A DNA stretch of 64,000 nt, from NCBI RefSeq assembly GCF_963678635.1, contig NC_087063.1, positions 14,887,006-14,951,005 on the forward strand. Direction: 5' to 3'. How positions within the stretch are numbered: position 1 is the first letter of the stretch; each line of letters starts with the position of its first letter. Position numbers and translations under genes: made by a program. This document shows, piece by piece, positions 41,556 through 51,555 of the stretch. The DNA is from Symsagittifera roscoffensis (Eukaryota > Xenacoelomorpha > Acoela > Convolutidae). A model generated the notes under the pieces. It saw only the letters and a program-made list of their open reading frames with translations, was not told the DNA's origin and ran no database searches.

Positions 41556-42937
41556 ATAGTAATCTATTTAGGAACTGAACTTGGAAGGCAACTCTTCATT
41601 TTGTAAATAATGTAAGCATTTTGTAAGTAAAAATGTTTCCTGGTGAAAAGGTTAAGTTTCAATCGAAATATCGGATGTTTGAGGCCCCAACATGATCTCT
41701 GCTCTGCTCATTCTCGTTGATCAAAGAAAAGATATCTGGTTATTTTTTTCCAGAAATTGATTACAGAAATTACAAAAAATATGGCTAGGTAAGCTATGTA
41801 ACATTTCTATCTAGAAAATTTTTTTTGCTGGGTACGATTAATTAAAAATATTCATAACTAATATTCCCTATGTATAAAAAAGAGCAATAATGATCCCTAT
41901 AAATACATATGAAACTTTTTTGCCCAAAAAATTTTTTCAAAAATTTTCAAAAATATTTTCTTTTCTTATTTTTTTCTGCAAAGTTTTTTCCTAAAACTTT
42001 TTTTCAGTTTTTTTTTCCTGTTAAAGAAACTGATCATTACAATTAGATGACCTCTAATGATCTTCAAGTAGAACATTTATATCTAATGATCCCTTTGTCT
42101 GAATAACGGTCCCTAAGGATCCCTATGTATAACCAATGATCACTATATACGACTAATGATCCTTCGTATAGCTAATGATCCCAATTTATAGCCAATGAAT
42201 ATAGTAATCTATTTAGAAACTGAAATTGGAAGGCAACTCTTCATTTGGTAAATAATGTAAGCATTTTGTAACTAATAATGTTTCCTGGTGAAAAGGTTAA
42301 GTTTCAATCGAATTATCGGATGTTTGAGGCCCCAACATGATCTCTGCTTATTGCTTGAGGGTGAGGTAACCTTACCCAGCTCAGAAAAGTAACCAAAAAG
42401 TAGCATGTAATTCTTAAGCAGGGGTGCGACAGCGGTTCTTCGTGAAGATCTGAACAGCTCGTATGTTGGTCTTTCCCCCTGTGGAAAAATCGTCTTATCT
42501 TCTCGGGCATCCTTCAACCTTCCAACCATCGAGGACGTTATTATGCTAGAACGAAACGTTATTTGATTTCGAGGTCCTTGTTAGGAGAATTTCACTTCTT
42601 TAAAAGAGTCAAATGGGGATGCAACAATTTAAAGCCAGCAAAAGAGGTACTTCATTTGAAAGTTTCCTCTTTTTGCTTAACTAACGTTCAAATAATATAG
42701 ATATACGAAACTAGATCGTGGTGGGGTGATCCCTAAAGGGATCATTGGGTATAAATTATCCCTACCCATTCTGAGAAAATTCTTAATTTCTGACCTGGAC
42801 TAATTTATATATAATCTAATTTTCTGGTCAGAAATTCTTTCAGAAATGCTTAAAAAAGCAGTTACTTTTTCAAAATTCCTAATTTCTCATTTTAATTCTA
42901 ATCAGAAACTAGCTATATCTAAGCTGTTTCTAGCTAG

Positions 42938-43016
42938 AAAAAAGTATCCGACTGGAGCTTGAACTTCCGAGCTGCTATTTTATCGGCGGACGTGCTAACT
43001 GCTAGGCCACATCACC
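42938..43016 (-). other. tRNA-like pol III unit in satellite unit 2
   Basis: On the minus strand GGTGATG is followed by an A-box-like TGGCCTAGCAG and, 33 bases later, a B-box-like AGTTCAAGCTCC. A run of six T follows about 10 bases after. The cloverleaf is degenerate (the T stem does not pair), so it is a tRNA-derived promoter rather than a working tRNA. Confidence 0.5.
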
Positions 43017-44350
43017 TAATACTGTAGGATAGTTTTAGCAAACTAATGCAAACCAACACTTGTTAAAATAAGGGTTAATTTGCATTGTACTGCTACAGCT
43101 ATTGTGTATGCTCGAAGTATGTTTATCTCGTTGATCAAAGAAAAGATATCTGGGTATTTTTTTCCAGAAATTGATTACAGAAATTACAAAAAATATGGCT
43201 AGGTAAGCTATGTAACATTTCTATCTAGAAAATTTTTTTTGCTGGGTACGATTAATTAAAAATATTCATAACTAATATTCCCTATGTATAAAAAAGAGCA
43301 ATAATGATCCCTATAAATACATATGAAACTTTTTTGCCCAAAAAATTTTTTCAAAAATTTTCAAAAATATTTTCTTTTCTTATTTTTTTCTGCAAAGTTT
43401 TTTCCTAAAACTTTTTTTCAGTTTTTTTTCCTGCTAAAGAAACTGATCATTACAATTAGATGACCTCTAATGATCTGCAAGTAGAACATTTCTATCTAAT
43501 GATCCCTTTGTCTGAATAATGGTCCCTAAGGATCCCTATGTATAACCAATGATCACTATATACGACTAATGATCCTTCGTATAGCTAGTGATCCCAATTT
43601 ATAGCCAATGAATATAGTAATCTATTTAGGAACTGAACTTGGAAGGCAACTCTTCATTTTGTAAATAATGTAACCGTTTTGTAACTAAAAATGTTTCCTG
43701 GTGAAAAGGTTAAGTTTCAATCGAAATATCGGATGTTTGAGGCCCCAACATGATCTCTGCTCATTGCTTGAGGGTGAGGCGACCTTACCCAGCTCAGAAA
43801 ATTAGCCAAAAAATTGCATGAAATTCTTAAGCAGGGGTGCGACAGCGGTTCTTTGTGAAAATCTGAACAGCTCGTATGTTGGTCTTTCCCCCTGTGGACA
43901 AATCGTCTTATCTTCTCGGGCACCCTTCAACCTTCCAACCTTCGAGGATGTTATTATGCTAGAACGAAACGTTATTTGATTTCGAGGTCCTTGTTAGGAG
44001 AATTTCACTTCTTTAAAAGAGTCAAATGGGGTTGCAACAATTTAAAGCCAGCAAAAGGGGTACTTCATTTGAAAGTTTCCTCTTTTTGCTTAACTAGTCT
44101 TCAAATAATATAGATATACGAAACTAGATCGTGGTGGGGTGATCCCTAAAGGGATCATTGGGTATAAATTATCCCTACCCAAACTGAGAAATTTTTTAAT
44201 TTCTGACCTGGACTAATTTATATATAATCTAATTTTCTGGTCAGAAACTCTTTCGGAAATGCTTAAAAAAGCAGGTACTTTTTCAAAATTCCTATTTTCT
44301 CATTTTAATTCTGATCAGAAACTAGCTATATCTAAGCTATTTCTAGCCAG

Positions 44351-44429
44351 AAAAAAGTATCCGACTGGAGCTTGAACTTCCGAGCTGCTATTTTATCGGC
44401 GAACGTGCCAACTGCTAGGCCACATCACC
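44351..44429 (-). other. tRNA-like pol III unit in satellite unit 3
   Basis: Same A-box-like, B-box-like and T6 layout as at 42,938-43,016, with two changes between the boxes (CGTTCGCC for CGTCCGCC and TTGGCACG for TTAGCACG). Both boxes are unchanged. Confidence 0.5.
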
Positions 44430-45760
44430 TGATACTGTAGGATAGTTTTAGCAAACTAATGCAAACCAACACTTGTTAAAATAAGGGTTATTTTGCATTG
44501 TACTGCTACGGCTATTGTGTATGCTCGAAGTATGTTTATCTCGTTGATCAAAGAAAAGATATCTGGTTATTTTTTTCCAGAAATTGATTATAGAAATTAC
44601 AAAAATTATGGCTAGGTAAGCTATATAACATTTCTATCTAGAATTTTTTTTTTGCTGGGTACGATTAATAAAAAATATTCATAGCTAATTTTCCCTATGT
44701 ATAAAAAAGAGCAATAATGATCCCTATAAATACATATGAAACATTTTTGCCCAAAAATTTTTTCAAAAATTTTCAAAAAGATTTTCTTTTCTTATTTTTT
44801 CTGCAAAGTTTTTCCCTAAATTTTTTTTCAGTTTTTTTTTCCTGCTAAAGAAACTGATCATTACAATTAGATGACCTCTAATGATCTTCAAGTAGAACAT
44901 TTATATCTAATGATCCCTTTGTCTGAATAATGGTCCCTAAGGATCCCTATTTATAACCAATGATCACTATATACGACTAATGATCCTTCGTATAGCTAAT
45001 GATCCCAATTTATAGCCAATGAATATAGTAATCTATTTAGGAACTGAACTTGGAAGGCAACTCTTCATTTTGTAAATAATGTAACCATTTTGTAACTAAA
45101 AATGTTTCCTGGTGAAAAGGTTAAGTTTCAATCGAAATATCGGATGTTTGAGGCCCCAACATGATCTCTGCTCATTGCTTGAGGGTGAGGCAACCTTACC
45201 CAGCTCAGAAAATTAGCCAAAAAATTGCATGAAATTCTTAAGCAGGGGTGCGACAGCGGTTCTTTGTGAAAATCTGAACAGCTCGTATGTTGGTCCTTCC
45301 CCCTGTGGACAAATCGTCTTATCTTCTCGGGCACCCTTCAACCTTCCAACCATCGAGGATGTTATTATGCTAGAACGAAACGTTATTTGATTTCGAGGTC
45401 CTTGTTAGGAGAATTTCACTTCTTTAAAAGAGTCAAATGGGGTTGCAACAATTTAAAGCCAGCAAAAGGGGTACTTCATTTGAAAGTTTCCTCTTTTTGC
45501 TTAACTAGTCTTCAAATAATATAGATATACGAAACTAGATCGTGGTGGGGTGATCCCTAAAGGGAACATTGGGTAAAAATTATCCCTACCCAAACTGAGA
45601 AAATTTTTAATTTCTGACCTGGACTAATTTTTATATAATCTAATTTTCTGGTCAGAAACTCTTTCGGAAATGCTTAAAAAAGCAGGTACTTTTTCAAAAT
45701 TCCTAATTTCTCATTTAATTCTGATCAGAAACTAGCTATATCTAAGCTATTTCTAGCCAG

Positions 45761-45839
45761 AAAAAAGTATCCGACTGGAGCTTGAACTTCCGAGCTGCTA
45801 TTTTATCGGCGAACGTGCCAACTGCTAGGCCACATCACC
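45761..45839 (-). other. tRNA-like pol III unit in satellite unit 4
   Basis: Identical in the boxes and T-run to the copy at 44,351-44,429. The preserved boxes in three units could mean function or simply recent amplification. Confidence 0.5.
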
Positions 45840-46499
45840 TGATACTGTAGGATAGTTTTAGCAAACTAATGCAAACCAACACTTGTTAAAATAAGGGTTA
45901 ATTTGCATTGTACTGCTACGGCTATTGTGTATGCTCGAAGTATGTTTTTCTCGTTGATCAAAGAAAAGATATCTGGTTATTTTTTTCCAGAAATTGATTA
46001 CAGAAATTACAAAAATTATGGCTAGGTAAGCTATATAACATTTCTATCTAGAAAACTTTTTTGCTGGGTACGATTAATAAAAAAATCTTCATAGCTAATA
46101 TTCCCTATGTATAAAAAAGAGCAATAATGATCCCTATAAAAACATATGATTCTTTTTTGCCCAAAATAATTTTTCAAAAATTTTCAAAAAAATTTTCTCT
46201 TCTTATTTTTTTCTGCAAAGTTTTTCCCTAAATTTTCTTTTCAGTTTTTTTGTCCTGCTAAAGAAACTGATCATTACAATTAAATGACCTCTAATGATCT
46301 TCAAGTAGAACATTTATATCTAATGATTCCTTTGTCTGAATAATGGTCCCTAAGGATCCCTATGTATAACCAATGATCACTAAATACGACTAATGATCCT
46401 TCGTATAGCTAATGATCCCAATTTATAGCCAATGAAACCTATGTAAAACTAATGATCCCTATATATCGTTAATGATGTTTGACAAATGATCCCTAGAGG

Positions 46500-46860
46500 T
46501 ATTATAATGTTGACGAACTTAAATTGGAAAGCAAATTGTGATAAAAGATGTTCCAAAGCCTGGAGAGCTTTCTAATTTCTGAAACGCAACGTATCGAAAC
46601 TAGCAAATTAATATATGAAACTGAACGCATACAAAGGGTATATAGTCCCTGTAATAGGATACGCATCTCAGGCATGGTCAGCAAATAAAGTTGAAATGAG
46701 GGATATCGAAAAAATCCAAAAACGGGCCACCTCATGGATACTTGGCATATGGGAAAATTACAACAATAGATTAAAATAACTAGAACTCCTGCCTCTATCT
46801 ATGTACTTTGAACTACACGGTGACCTACTCTTACTATTCATCTTGCAAGGAAACTAAAAT
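46500..46860 (+). pseudogene. C-terminal fragment of a non-LTR (LINE) reverse transcriptase
   Basis: The plus frame reads KLNAYKGYIVPVIGYASQAW, then EKIQKRATSWILG and LELLPLSMYFELHGDLL. This is the typical end of jockey/CR1-like RT ORFs ('YASQAW ... IQRRATxWI ... LxLLPLxxRxELxDLL'). A stop precedes LELLP, and further stops lie upstream near 46,575-46,610. It is 5'-truncated and ends just before the polyprotein-like gene. It is too short to assign to a clade. Confidence 0.75.
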
Positions 46861-46865
46861 ACCTA

Positions 46866-47807
46866 TGTTTCTTAGTGACACGGGCGACGGAGAAGCGGCA
46901 CGTGGACCCGGAAAACCTAATCTTGTCCTTGACGAGATTGAGAGACTTCCTCGTGGAAAGGGATGTGAAGGAGCTTTCGCTTCCAGTGTACGACCCGAGC
47001 AGAGGACGACTGCATCCTCGAGAACTGTACGCGCTCATACACGTAATCTACTCTGATACTAATATACAAGTATACTTACAAGGGGTTCAAACGAACCGAA
47101 CCATGCAAGATCTAGATGGGATGAAAGACGAGCTGGAAAAGACCAGAAAGGAGCTGGATGAGATGACTAAGACCAGGCTCAGTACGGAGGAAGATAAAGA
47201 CATGTGGAAGAGATTGTTCGAAGACTGCAACAAAAAGCAGGGTGAAGAAATTGAGCGCTTGAGGCAGGATTACAAAGAACGGATAGCGTTGGCAACAGCC
47301 GTGGAGAAGGTGATACTTGCAAGGAGTGTTCCTCGTGGGCAGTCCCCGATGGAGCTCTTGACGCCTCGAGAGATGAGTCAGACAATGAAAACGCGACTCC
47401 CGACAACAACAGGTCGAGTGACAATCCCGGACCCGAGTGACACCTTGGGTGAGCCAGTCGTGGAACAAACGGTGAGGAAGCTGATAGAGACAGCTGGACG
47501 ACTAGTCACCGACAAGAATGCGCCAGGTTCCGAGGTGACTGCACCCTATGGAACGATCGATGATACGGGCAGAGTACGGCTCTCCCAAAGCGTGATGACC
47601 AGACAGGGGGTTAGCGACACAACGCCACCAATGGGGAGCTCTAAGGTACCAGAAAGGAGGATACGAAAGATGCCGGCGAAGAAAGTGTCACGTGTAATAG
47701 ATGTACAGAAGAACAATCAGTTGAAATATAACTTCACAGGAGTTCCGGAGGCGGATCTGAGAGCTTGTTTCAATCGAGCGACCTGGAACCCAGCAGTGAA
47801 CCTGTAG
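46866..47807 (+). CDS. Polyprotein-like gene, segment 1 (coiled coil)
   Basis: An open frame of about 310 codons has no ATG start (first possible start GTG at 46,875), so its 5' end is cut, probably by the LINE fragment. Residues about 75-135 form a charged coiled coil (DELEKTRKELDEMTKTRL ... EIERLRQDYKERIA). The rest is basic and Pro/Thr rich, ending in KVPERRIRKMPAKKVSR. It ends at a TAG (47,805-47,807), after which the same frame stays open into the SGNH-like domain. I do not recognise the family; it may be an N-terminal, gag-like or scaffold part of an unknown element. Codons are less AT-rich than the flanks. Confidence 0.6.
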   Translation, partial: CFLVTRATEKRHVDPENLILSLTRLRDFLVERDVKELSLPVYDPSRGRLHPRELYALIHVIYSDTNIQVYLQGVQTNRTMQDLDGMKDELEKTRKELDEMTKTRLSTEEDKDMWKRLFEDCNKKQGEEIERLRQDYKERIALATAVEKVILARSVPRGQSPMELLTPREMSQTMKTRLPTTTGRVTIPDPSDTLGEPVVEQTVRKLIETAGRLVTDKNAPGSEVTAPYGTIDDTGRVRLSQSVMTRQGVSDTTPPMGSSKVPERRIRKMPAKKVSRVIDVQKNNQLKYNFTGVPEADLRACFNRATWNPAVNL

Positions 47808-48353
47808 CAACCACCGCTGGGGACATCGCATCTGATACTGGAAGATAGCTTAGTCAGAGTACTCTCGAACTTGAGGACCTCTTGGGTCACAACGGTGATG
47901 GTCTTCGGAGGCGCGACCATAGCCCAGTTATTTCGGTTGATGGAGTTGATGAACCCAGGGAGAATCCCTAATGTAATGATCCTAGCTGGGACAAATAACA
48001 TCTCGAGAAGCTCGGATGAGGAGGAAGTACTATGGGAATCAATGATGGTGTGCTTGTTTACTACTCTCTGGCAGAAGTTCAACTGCGCTGTACTGACCGT
48101 TTGCACTGTGCCAATGAATGCGAGGAGTTTGACTGCAACAGGGAGAAGGCACAACGAAGGAGTAGTCGGATGGAATAACATCCAAAGGAATCTCGCAAGT
48201 CGGAATGCCGGAAGGATGATCCTCATGGACATCGAACATGAGTTGAGAGCTATGGATCAGGTCAGGCTGACTACGGACGGCGTCCACTTCGATAGTATAG
48301 AAGGACAGGCTTGGTTGAACAGAGTCTTCCAAGAGCGATTGGATTGGAAGTAG
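47808..48353 (+). CDS. Polyprotein-like gene, segment 2: SGNH/GDSL esterase-like domain
   Basis: In the same frame as segment 1, separated by one TAG. The four SGNH blocks appear in order: EDSLVRVL (block I, the GDSL serine with Glu in place of Gly), FGGATI (block II glycine), ILAGTNNI (block III, Asn) and TTDGVHFD (block V, Asp-x-x-His). Spacing of about 150 residues fits the SGNH hydrolase fold, whose members cleave ester bonds. SGNH domains occur in ORF1 of some LINEs (CR1-like), which makes the adjoining LINE fragment interesting, though nothing shows that they belong together. The frame is lost at 48,351 by an apparent one-base change. Confidence 0.65.
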   Translation, partial: QPPLGTSHLILEDSLVRVLSNLRTSWVTTVMVFGGATIAQLFRLMELMNPGRIPNVMILAGTNNISRSSDEEEVLWESMMVCLFTTLWQKFNCAVLTVCTVPMNARSLTATGRRHNEGVVGWNNIQRNLASRNAGRMILMDIEHELRAMDQVRLTTDGVHFDSIEGQAWLNRVFQERLDWK

Positions 48354-48993
48354 AACTCTTTGACACAGGAGTGCTAAAGGAGGAGGGAGCATTGAACGAA
48401 CCGGTGATTAACCTAACCTGGAAACGCGCTTGGGAACGGTTCCGGCCGTGACGAACTATAGACAGCAGAATTCTAGCGAACCAGGTCAAAGAACAGACGT
48501 TCAAGATCGGTTGGGAGAAGCGCCAATGAGGAGGACCATTAATCCTAGGAGAAGACTAGGGCCTGTCAACCCGATGGAGTAGACAACCAGAACCTCTAGA
48601 TCGGACAAGAGATCGGAGACGACAATGACCAGTCGAGGGGAAAGACGCCCTAACAGGAGCTCTCTAATGTGGTCGAGGCCAATACTTTCTCTATGGCACA
48701 TATACAAGGATGACCTAATGAAACTGAACCTTCAGACGGTGAGCTTTGCAGCGGATGCCATGAGGATGCTGAACGGAGCAAGGTTATCGGTCAGCGGATT
48801 GTAATCGATGACAGGAGTGGACTGGTTGATAGCGGCTGGCATAAACTTCAGCTCTACAACTGCCTTGAGGTTTGCCGACCTAGAGGGACTGCCCTCTAAT
48901 AACGCAATGGGCCCAGTGAATGCAAGGCCGTTAGAAGACGTAAAACTGAATCACGATGAGGGGAATCGAGAACAGAGACCTGGATGATTTCTG
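48354..48993 (+). pseudogene. Polyprotein-like gene, frameshifted segment
   Basis: Coding-like pieces in changing frames continue the gene: ELFDTGVLKEEGALNEPV (about 48,348-48,405), then an Arg/Ser-rich linker and MWSRPILSLWHIYKDDLMKL (about 48,669-48,728). Several stops and shifts occur within 640 bases. It connects the SGNH-like segment to the next long frame and shows that this copy is decayed. Confidence 0.5.
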
Positions 48994-50146
48994 ATGACGA
49001 GGGCACCAATTGGACACCATGTGAAGATGTTCAGGCAGCTGAAGACACCCCCAGGTCAAGTGAAAGAAAAAGTATACCCGAAGCAAGTGAATCAGGAAGG
49101 TGATGCCGAAAGATACGGCGAAATGAAAGCGATAAAGAAAGATGAGACCATCTTTGCCGCGTACGACAAAGCACAAATGAGGAAGGCCAAGATTATGATA
49201 GTAGCGAATTCAGAGTTTGTACACTTCCAAGTCTCTGTTTTGGCCGGACGTCATAATGTTGGCAGCGGCCGATCTGGACCTACTGCAATCCGTGTCAATG
49301 GCTATCGGAGTACAAAGACAGACGGAGATGAACCCAATCGCGATCGTGTTTGCTGGCATCAATGACCATCTACACAGTAGAGGTTTCCTGAGCAGACTCA
49401 GAGAGCCTACGACGGCAGAAAATGCTGTATGGCCAGCAATAAAAGACATCCTCGAGTCAATGGGTGAAGTGATGGATGCGATGAAGGAGGAGTCCATCAC
49501 CAAGATGACACCGAGAGCAGTGTTCGCGCTGTCTCTGGGGTATGCACATCTCCCGGATGGACTGAAATTCATGTATGCGATCGTGGCCTTGCTTTCGGAA
49601 GGGAAGTATGATGTAATCATATCGGCCCCAAATCGCATGATAGAGATGGAGAACCTGAGACCACTCAGGGCTGAGCTACCTGCGGTGTGGTCGGATATCT
49701 CGAACGCAATGAGAAGACTCAAGGACCATGCGCTGCACATGCTAGTGTTGGACGAGGTGCTGGGGTTGGAACTGTCCAACTTCAGTCGACAGCTCAAACT
49801 GAAACCGGGAATAGGCGACGACAATCGAGTGATCGTAGCGATGTTGAACGACTTATGGTTCCGAGGAATGGAAGCAGCAGGAGAAAGAGAGAGAAGGAAA
49901 AATTCCCAGGAGACTAGAGCTCACTTGGAGGCGATGGTTTTGAGAACCAAACCAGAGGCTAATCAGTGGCTACATCTAATTCCTCGAGTAGCGGCATTGG
50001 GTGCGGATGCTTTTGAGCAACGCCCAGTAATGATCAAGAAGATCAATGCCTACTTGTTAAAGGAGGTGAACCTGGCGGAAAATGCTGAAGAAAAGACAGC
50101 CGAATTTGTGAACAGAATGTGCCAAATTACCCTGGAAACCTTCTAG
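48994..50146 (+). CDS. Polyprotein-like gene, segment 3 (possible second SGNH-like domain)
   Basis: The first frame (48,994 to about 49,225) reads MTRAPIGHHVKMFRQL ... AKIMIVANSEFV. A shift near 49,225 leads to a 309-codon frame with WPDVIMLAAADLDLLQSV, AIVFAGINDHLHSRG and KYDVIISAPNRMIEM. GxND in VFAGINDHL matches SGNH block III, and IVANSEF could be a degenerate block I, so a second, probably inactive hydrolase-like domain is possible. The frame ends with TAG at 50,144, again with the same frame open beyond. The last 55 residues are repeated at 52,962 as the start of the tandem duplication. Confidence 0.5.
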
Positions 50147-50155
50147 ACCCAGAAA

Positions 50156-50848
50156 GTGAAGGGGGAAGAAGGCTTTGAACGGAAAGATAGCATGCTGGAA
50201 GGGTTGGGAGCCGGATGGACCGCGTTCTTCTTGGCAAAAGTCTACCTAAAACTCTCTCGATACTTGATAAAAGAATTCCTCCAAGCAATAGTTGAAGTAT
50301 CAATCGTTGAACAGCTAGCCTTGTTCGTGACGTTTGGAGCAGAGAGCTTCGTGAAGGGACCGGTGATACTGCTCACCGAAGGAGTCCAGAGTTTGCGGTT
50401 GGATGGGCTTCTAACATTGATTGCGATTACCCATGGAAACTTGGGAGGACTAATGAAACTGACACGTTACCCAGAGCAGATGAGAGAGAGTGTGAAGAAA
50501 TTTGATGTGAAGAAAGCCACGGATTCGTGGAATAAGATAAGAGATCTGAGACATACTCTTATCCAGTACCTCCTGCATCAGAATCGCTTTGGAACAGGAG
50601 AGGATGAGACGATTGAGAGGGAGGAAGACGTGAGACGACATGTTGAGGGCATGCGGCTACTAACTGATCTAAGCTTGGCTATGAGGACCGATCCCTTAGC
50701 GTTGATCAGAGAAGCTACTGAGTTTGTGACAGTGATTTCTGGACCAGCAGTCACGTTTGCGTTCCCTGATGTCAAGGTGGTAGCATACAGGAGGTCGGTG
50801 CTGCACCTGAACCTCATATCAGCAGTGGACGGTAGTGCGCTGAACTAG
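50156..50848 (+). CDS. Polyprotein-like gene, segment 4 (copy 1)
   Basis: The 230-residue segment lies in the same frame as segment 3 beyond the TAG. It is helix-rich, with a hydrophobic stretch near residues 15-75 (AGWTAFFLAKVYLKLSRYLI and AIVEVSIVEQLALFVTFG) and charged helices after it. No motif is recognised. It ends at TAG (50,846-50,848), with the same frame open again. The counterpart at 53,132-53,824 differs at two visible residues. Confidence 0.5.
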   Translation: MKGEEGFERKDSMLEGLGAGWTAFFLAKVYLKLSRYLIKEFLQAIVEVSIVEQLALFVTFGAESFVKGPVILLTEGVQSLRLDGLLTLIAITHGNLGGLMKLTRYPEQMRESVKKFDVKKATDSWNKIRDLRHTLIQYLLHQNRFGTGEDETIEREEDVRRHVEGMRLLTDLSLAMRTDPLALIREATEFVTVISGPAVTFAFPDVKVVAYRRSVLHLNLISAVDGSALN

Positions 50849-50863
50849 TGTGAGCAGCATGTA

Positions 50864-51352
50864 TTGCGGGAGCTCATGAGCGAAGATCTGTTATTTGCGA
50901 AAATATCAGAGCCAGAAATGACAGTCATCAACTTTGACGATCACTTCCGTGATCGTATGGGAGCAGTAGAGAGAGGGCACATCGAGGTGTTTCCGAAGCT
51001 TTGGAATCTAAGACCCTATGATAAGACGAATGGTGAAATAACCAGAGTTCCTCGTCTCACTGCAGCATATCACAAAGTGAGAGAAGAGACAAAAGATTGG
51101 GGTGGTTGCGAAAAGCTGCCAGAGGAAATCCCTGAATTCCGTCTGATAAGAAGGATGTTGCTCGGAGTAGTCTCTGTAGTTCAAACTCCTAGACTAGGAG
51201 CGTTTGAAACCAATGAAAGGAGGACAAGGAATTTCGTGGAAACGATGGATCCAATTTTTTATGAGGGGGAATGCCGCCGTGCTATAGTACACGCGTTTTG
51301 CCTACACGGATCCAGCGACGAGAAGGCGAATAAGCAACGCCGCGACTCCTAA
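50864..51352 (+). CDS. Polyprotein-like gene, segment 5 (copy 1)
   Basis: In frame after the second TAG, 162 residues include FDDHFRDRMGAVERGHIEVF and PEFRLIRRMLLGVVSVVQ. Near 51,250 the likely true frame shifts, because a second frame reads KPGAFDTEWDEDQRDEDEIW through 51,420. There is then a gap of about 130 bases with stops before the next long frame at 51,556. No family is recognised. Confidence 0.5.
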   Translation: MRELMSEDLLFAKISEPEMTVINFDDHFRDRMGAVERGHIEVFPKLWNLRPYDKTNGEITRVPRLTAAYHKVREETKDWGGCEKLPEEIPEFRLIRRMLLGVVSVVQTPRLGAFETNERRTRNFVETMDPIFYEGECRRAIVHAFCLHGSSDEKANKQRRDS

Positions 51353-51555
51353 GCCTGGAGCGTTTGACACGGAATGGGATGAAGATCAACGAGATGAAGA
51401 TGAAATTTGGGCAGCAAAGTGATACCGAGGAGAGCAGGAAAGGCGAAGGTGGATTCGGAGATATCGATAAAAGCTGTCAATTCAGCGAAAAGAAAACGAG
51501 TCGAAGAGGTCATGGATTTGGGACAAGGTAATTAACAATTGCAAGGTGATTATCA

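Larger units (their letters stand above)
41556..46433. repeat. Satellite array, unit about 1.41 kb (three full units, one deleted unit)
   Basis: Units begin at TAGTAATCTATTTAGGAACTG-like sequence near 41,556, 42,199, 43,613 and 45,023. The first unit lacks about 770 bases between GATCTCTGCT and CTCGTTGATCAAAG; the other three are 1,410-1,414 bp. Within each unit are five to six copies of a 20-25-base sub-repeat built on AATGATCCCTATxTATA, the palindrome GATCCCTAAAGGGATC, and a tRNA-like segment. Short minus frames in it (42,313; 43,717; 45,128) are conserved only because the units are alike. Confidence 0.88.

Noticed and set aside
42313-45334. Three similar minus-strand ORFs of 65-68 codons
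   Set aside because: They recur only because they lie in the satellite unit; substitutions and small indels do not favour the frame, and no start or domain is convincing.
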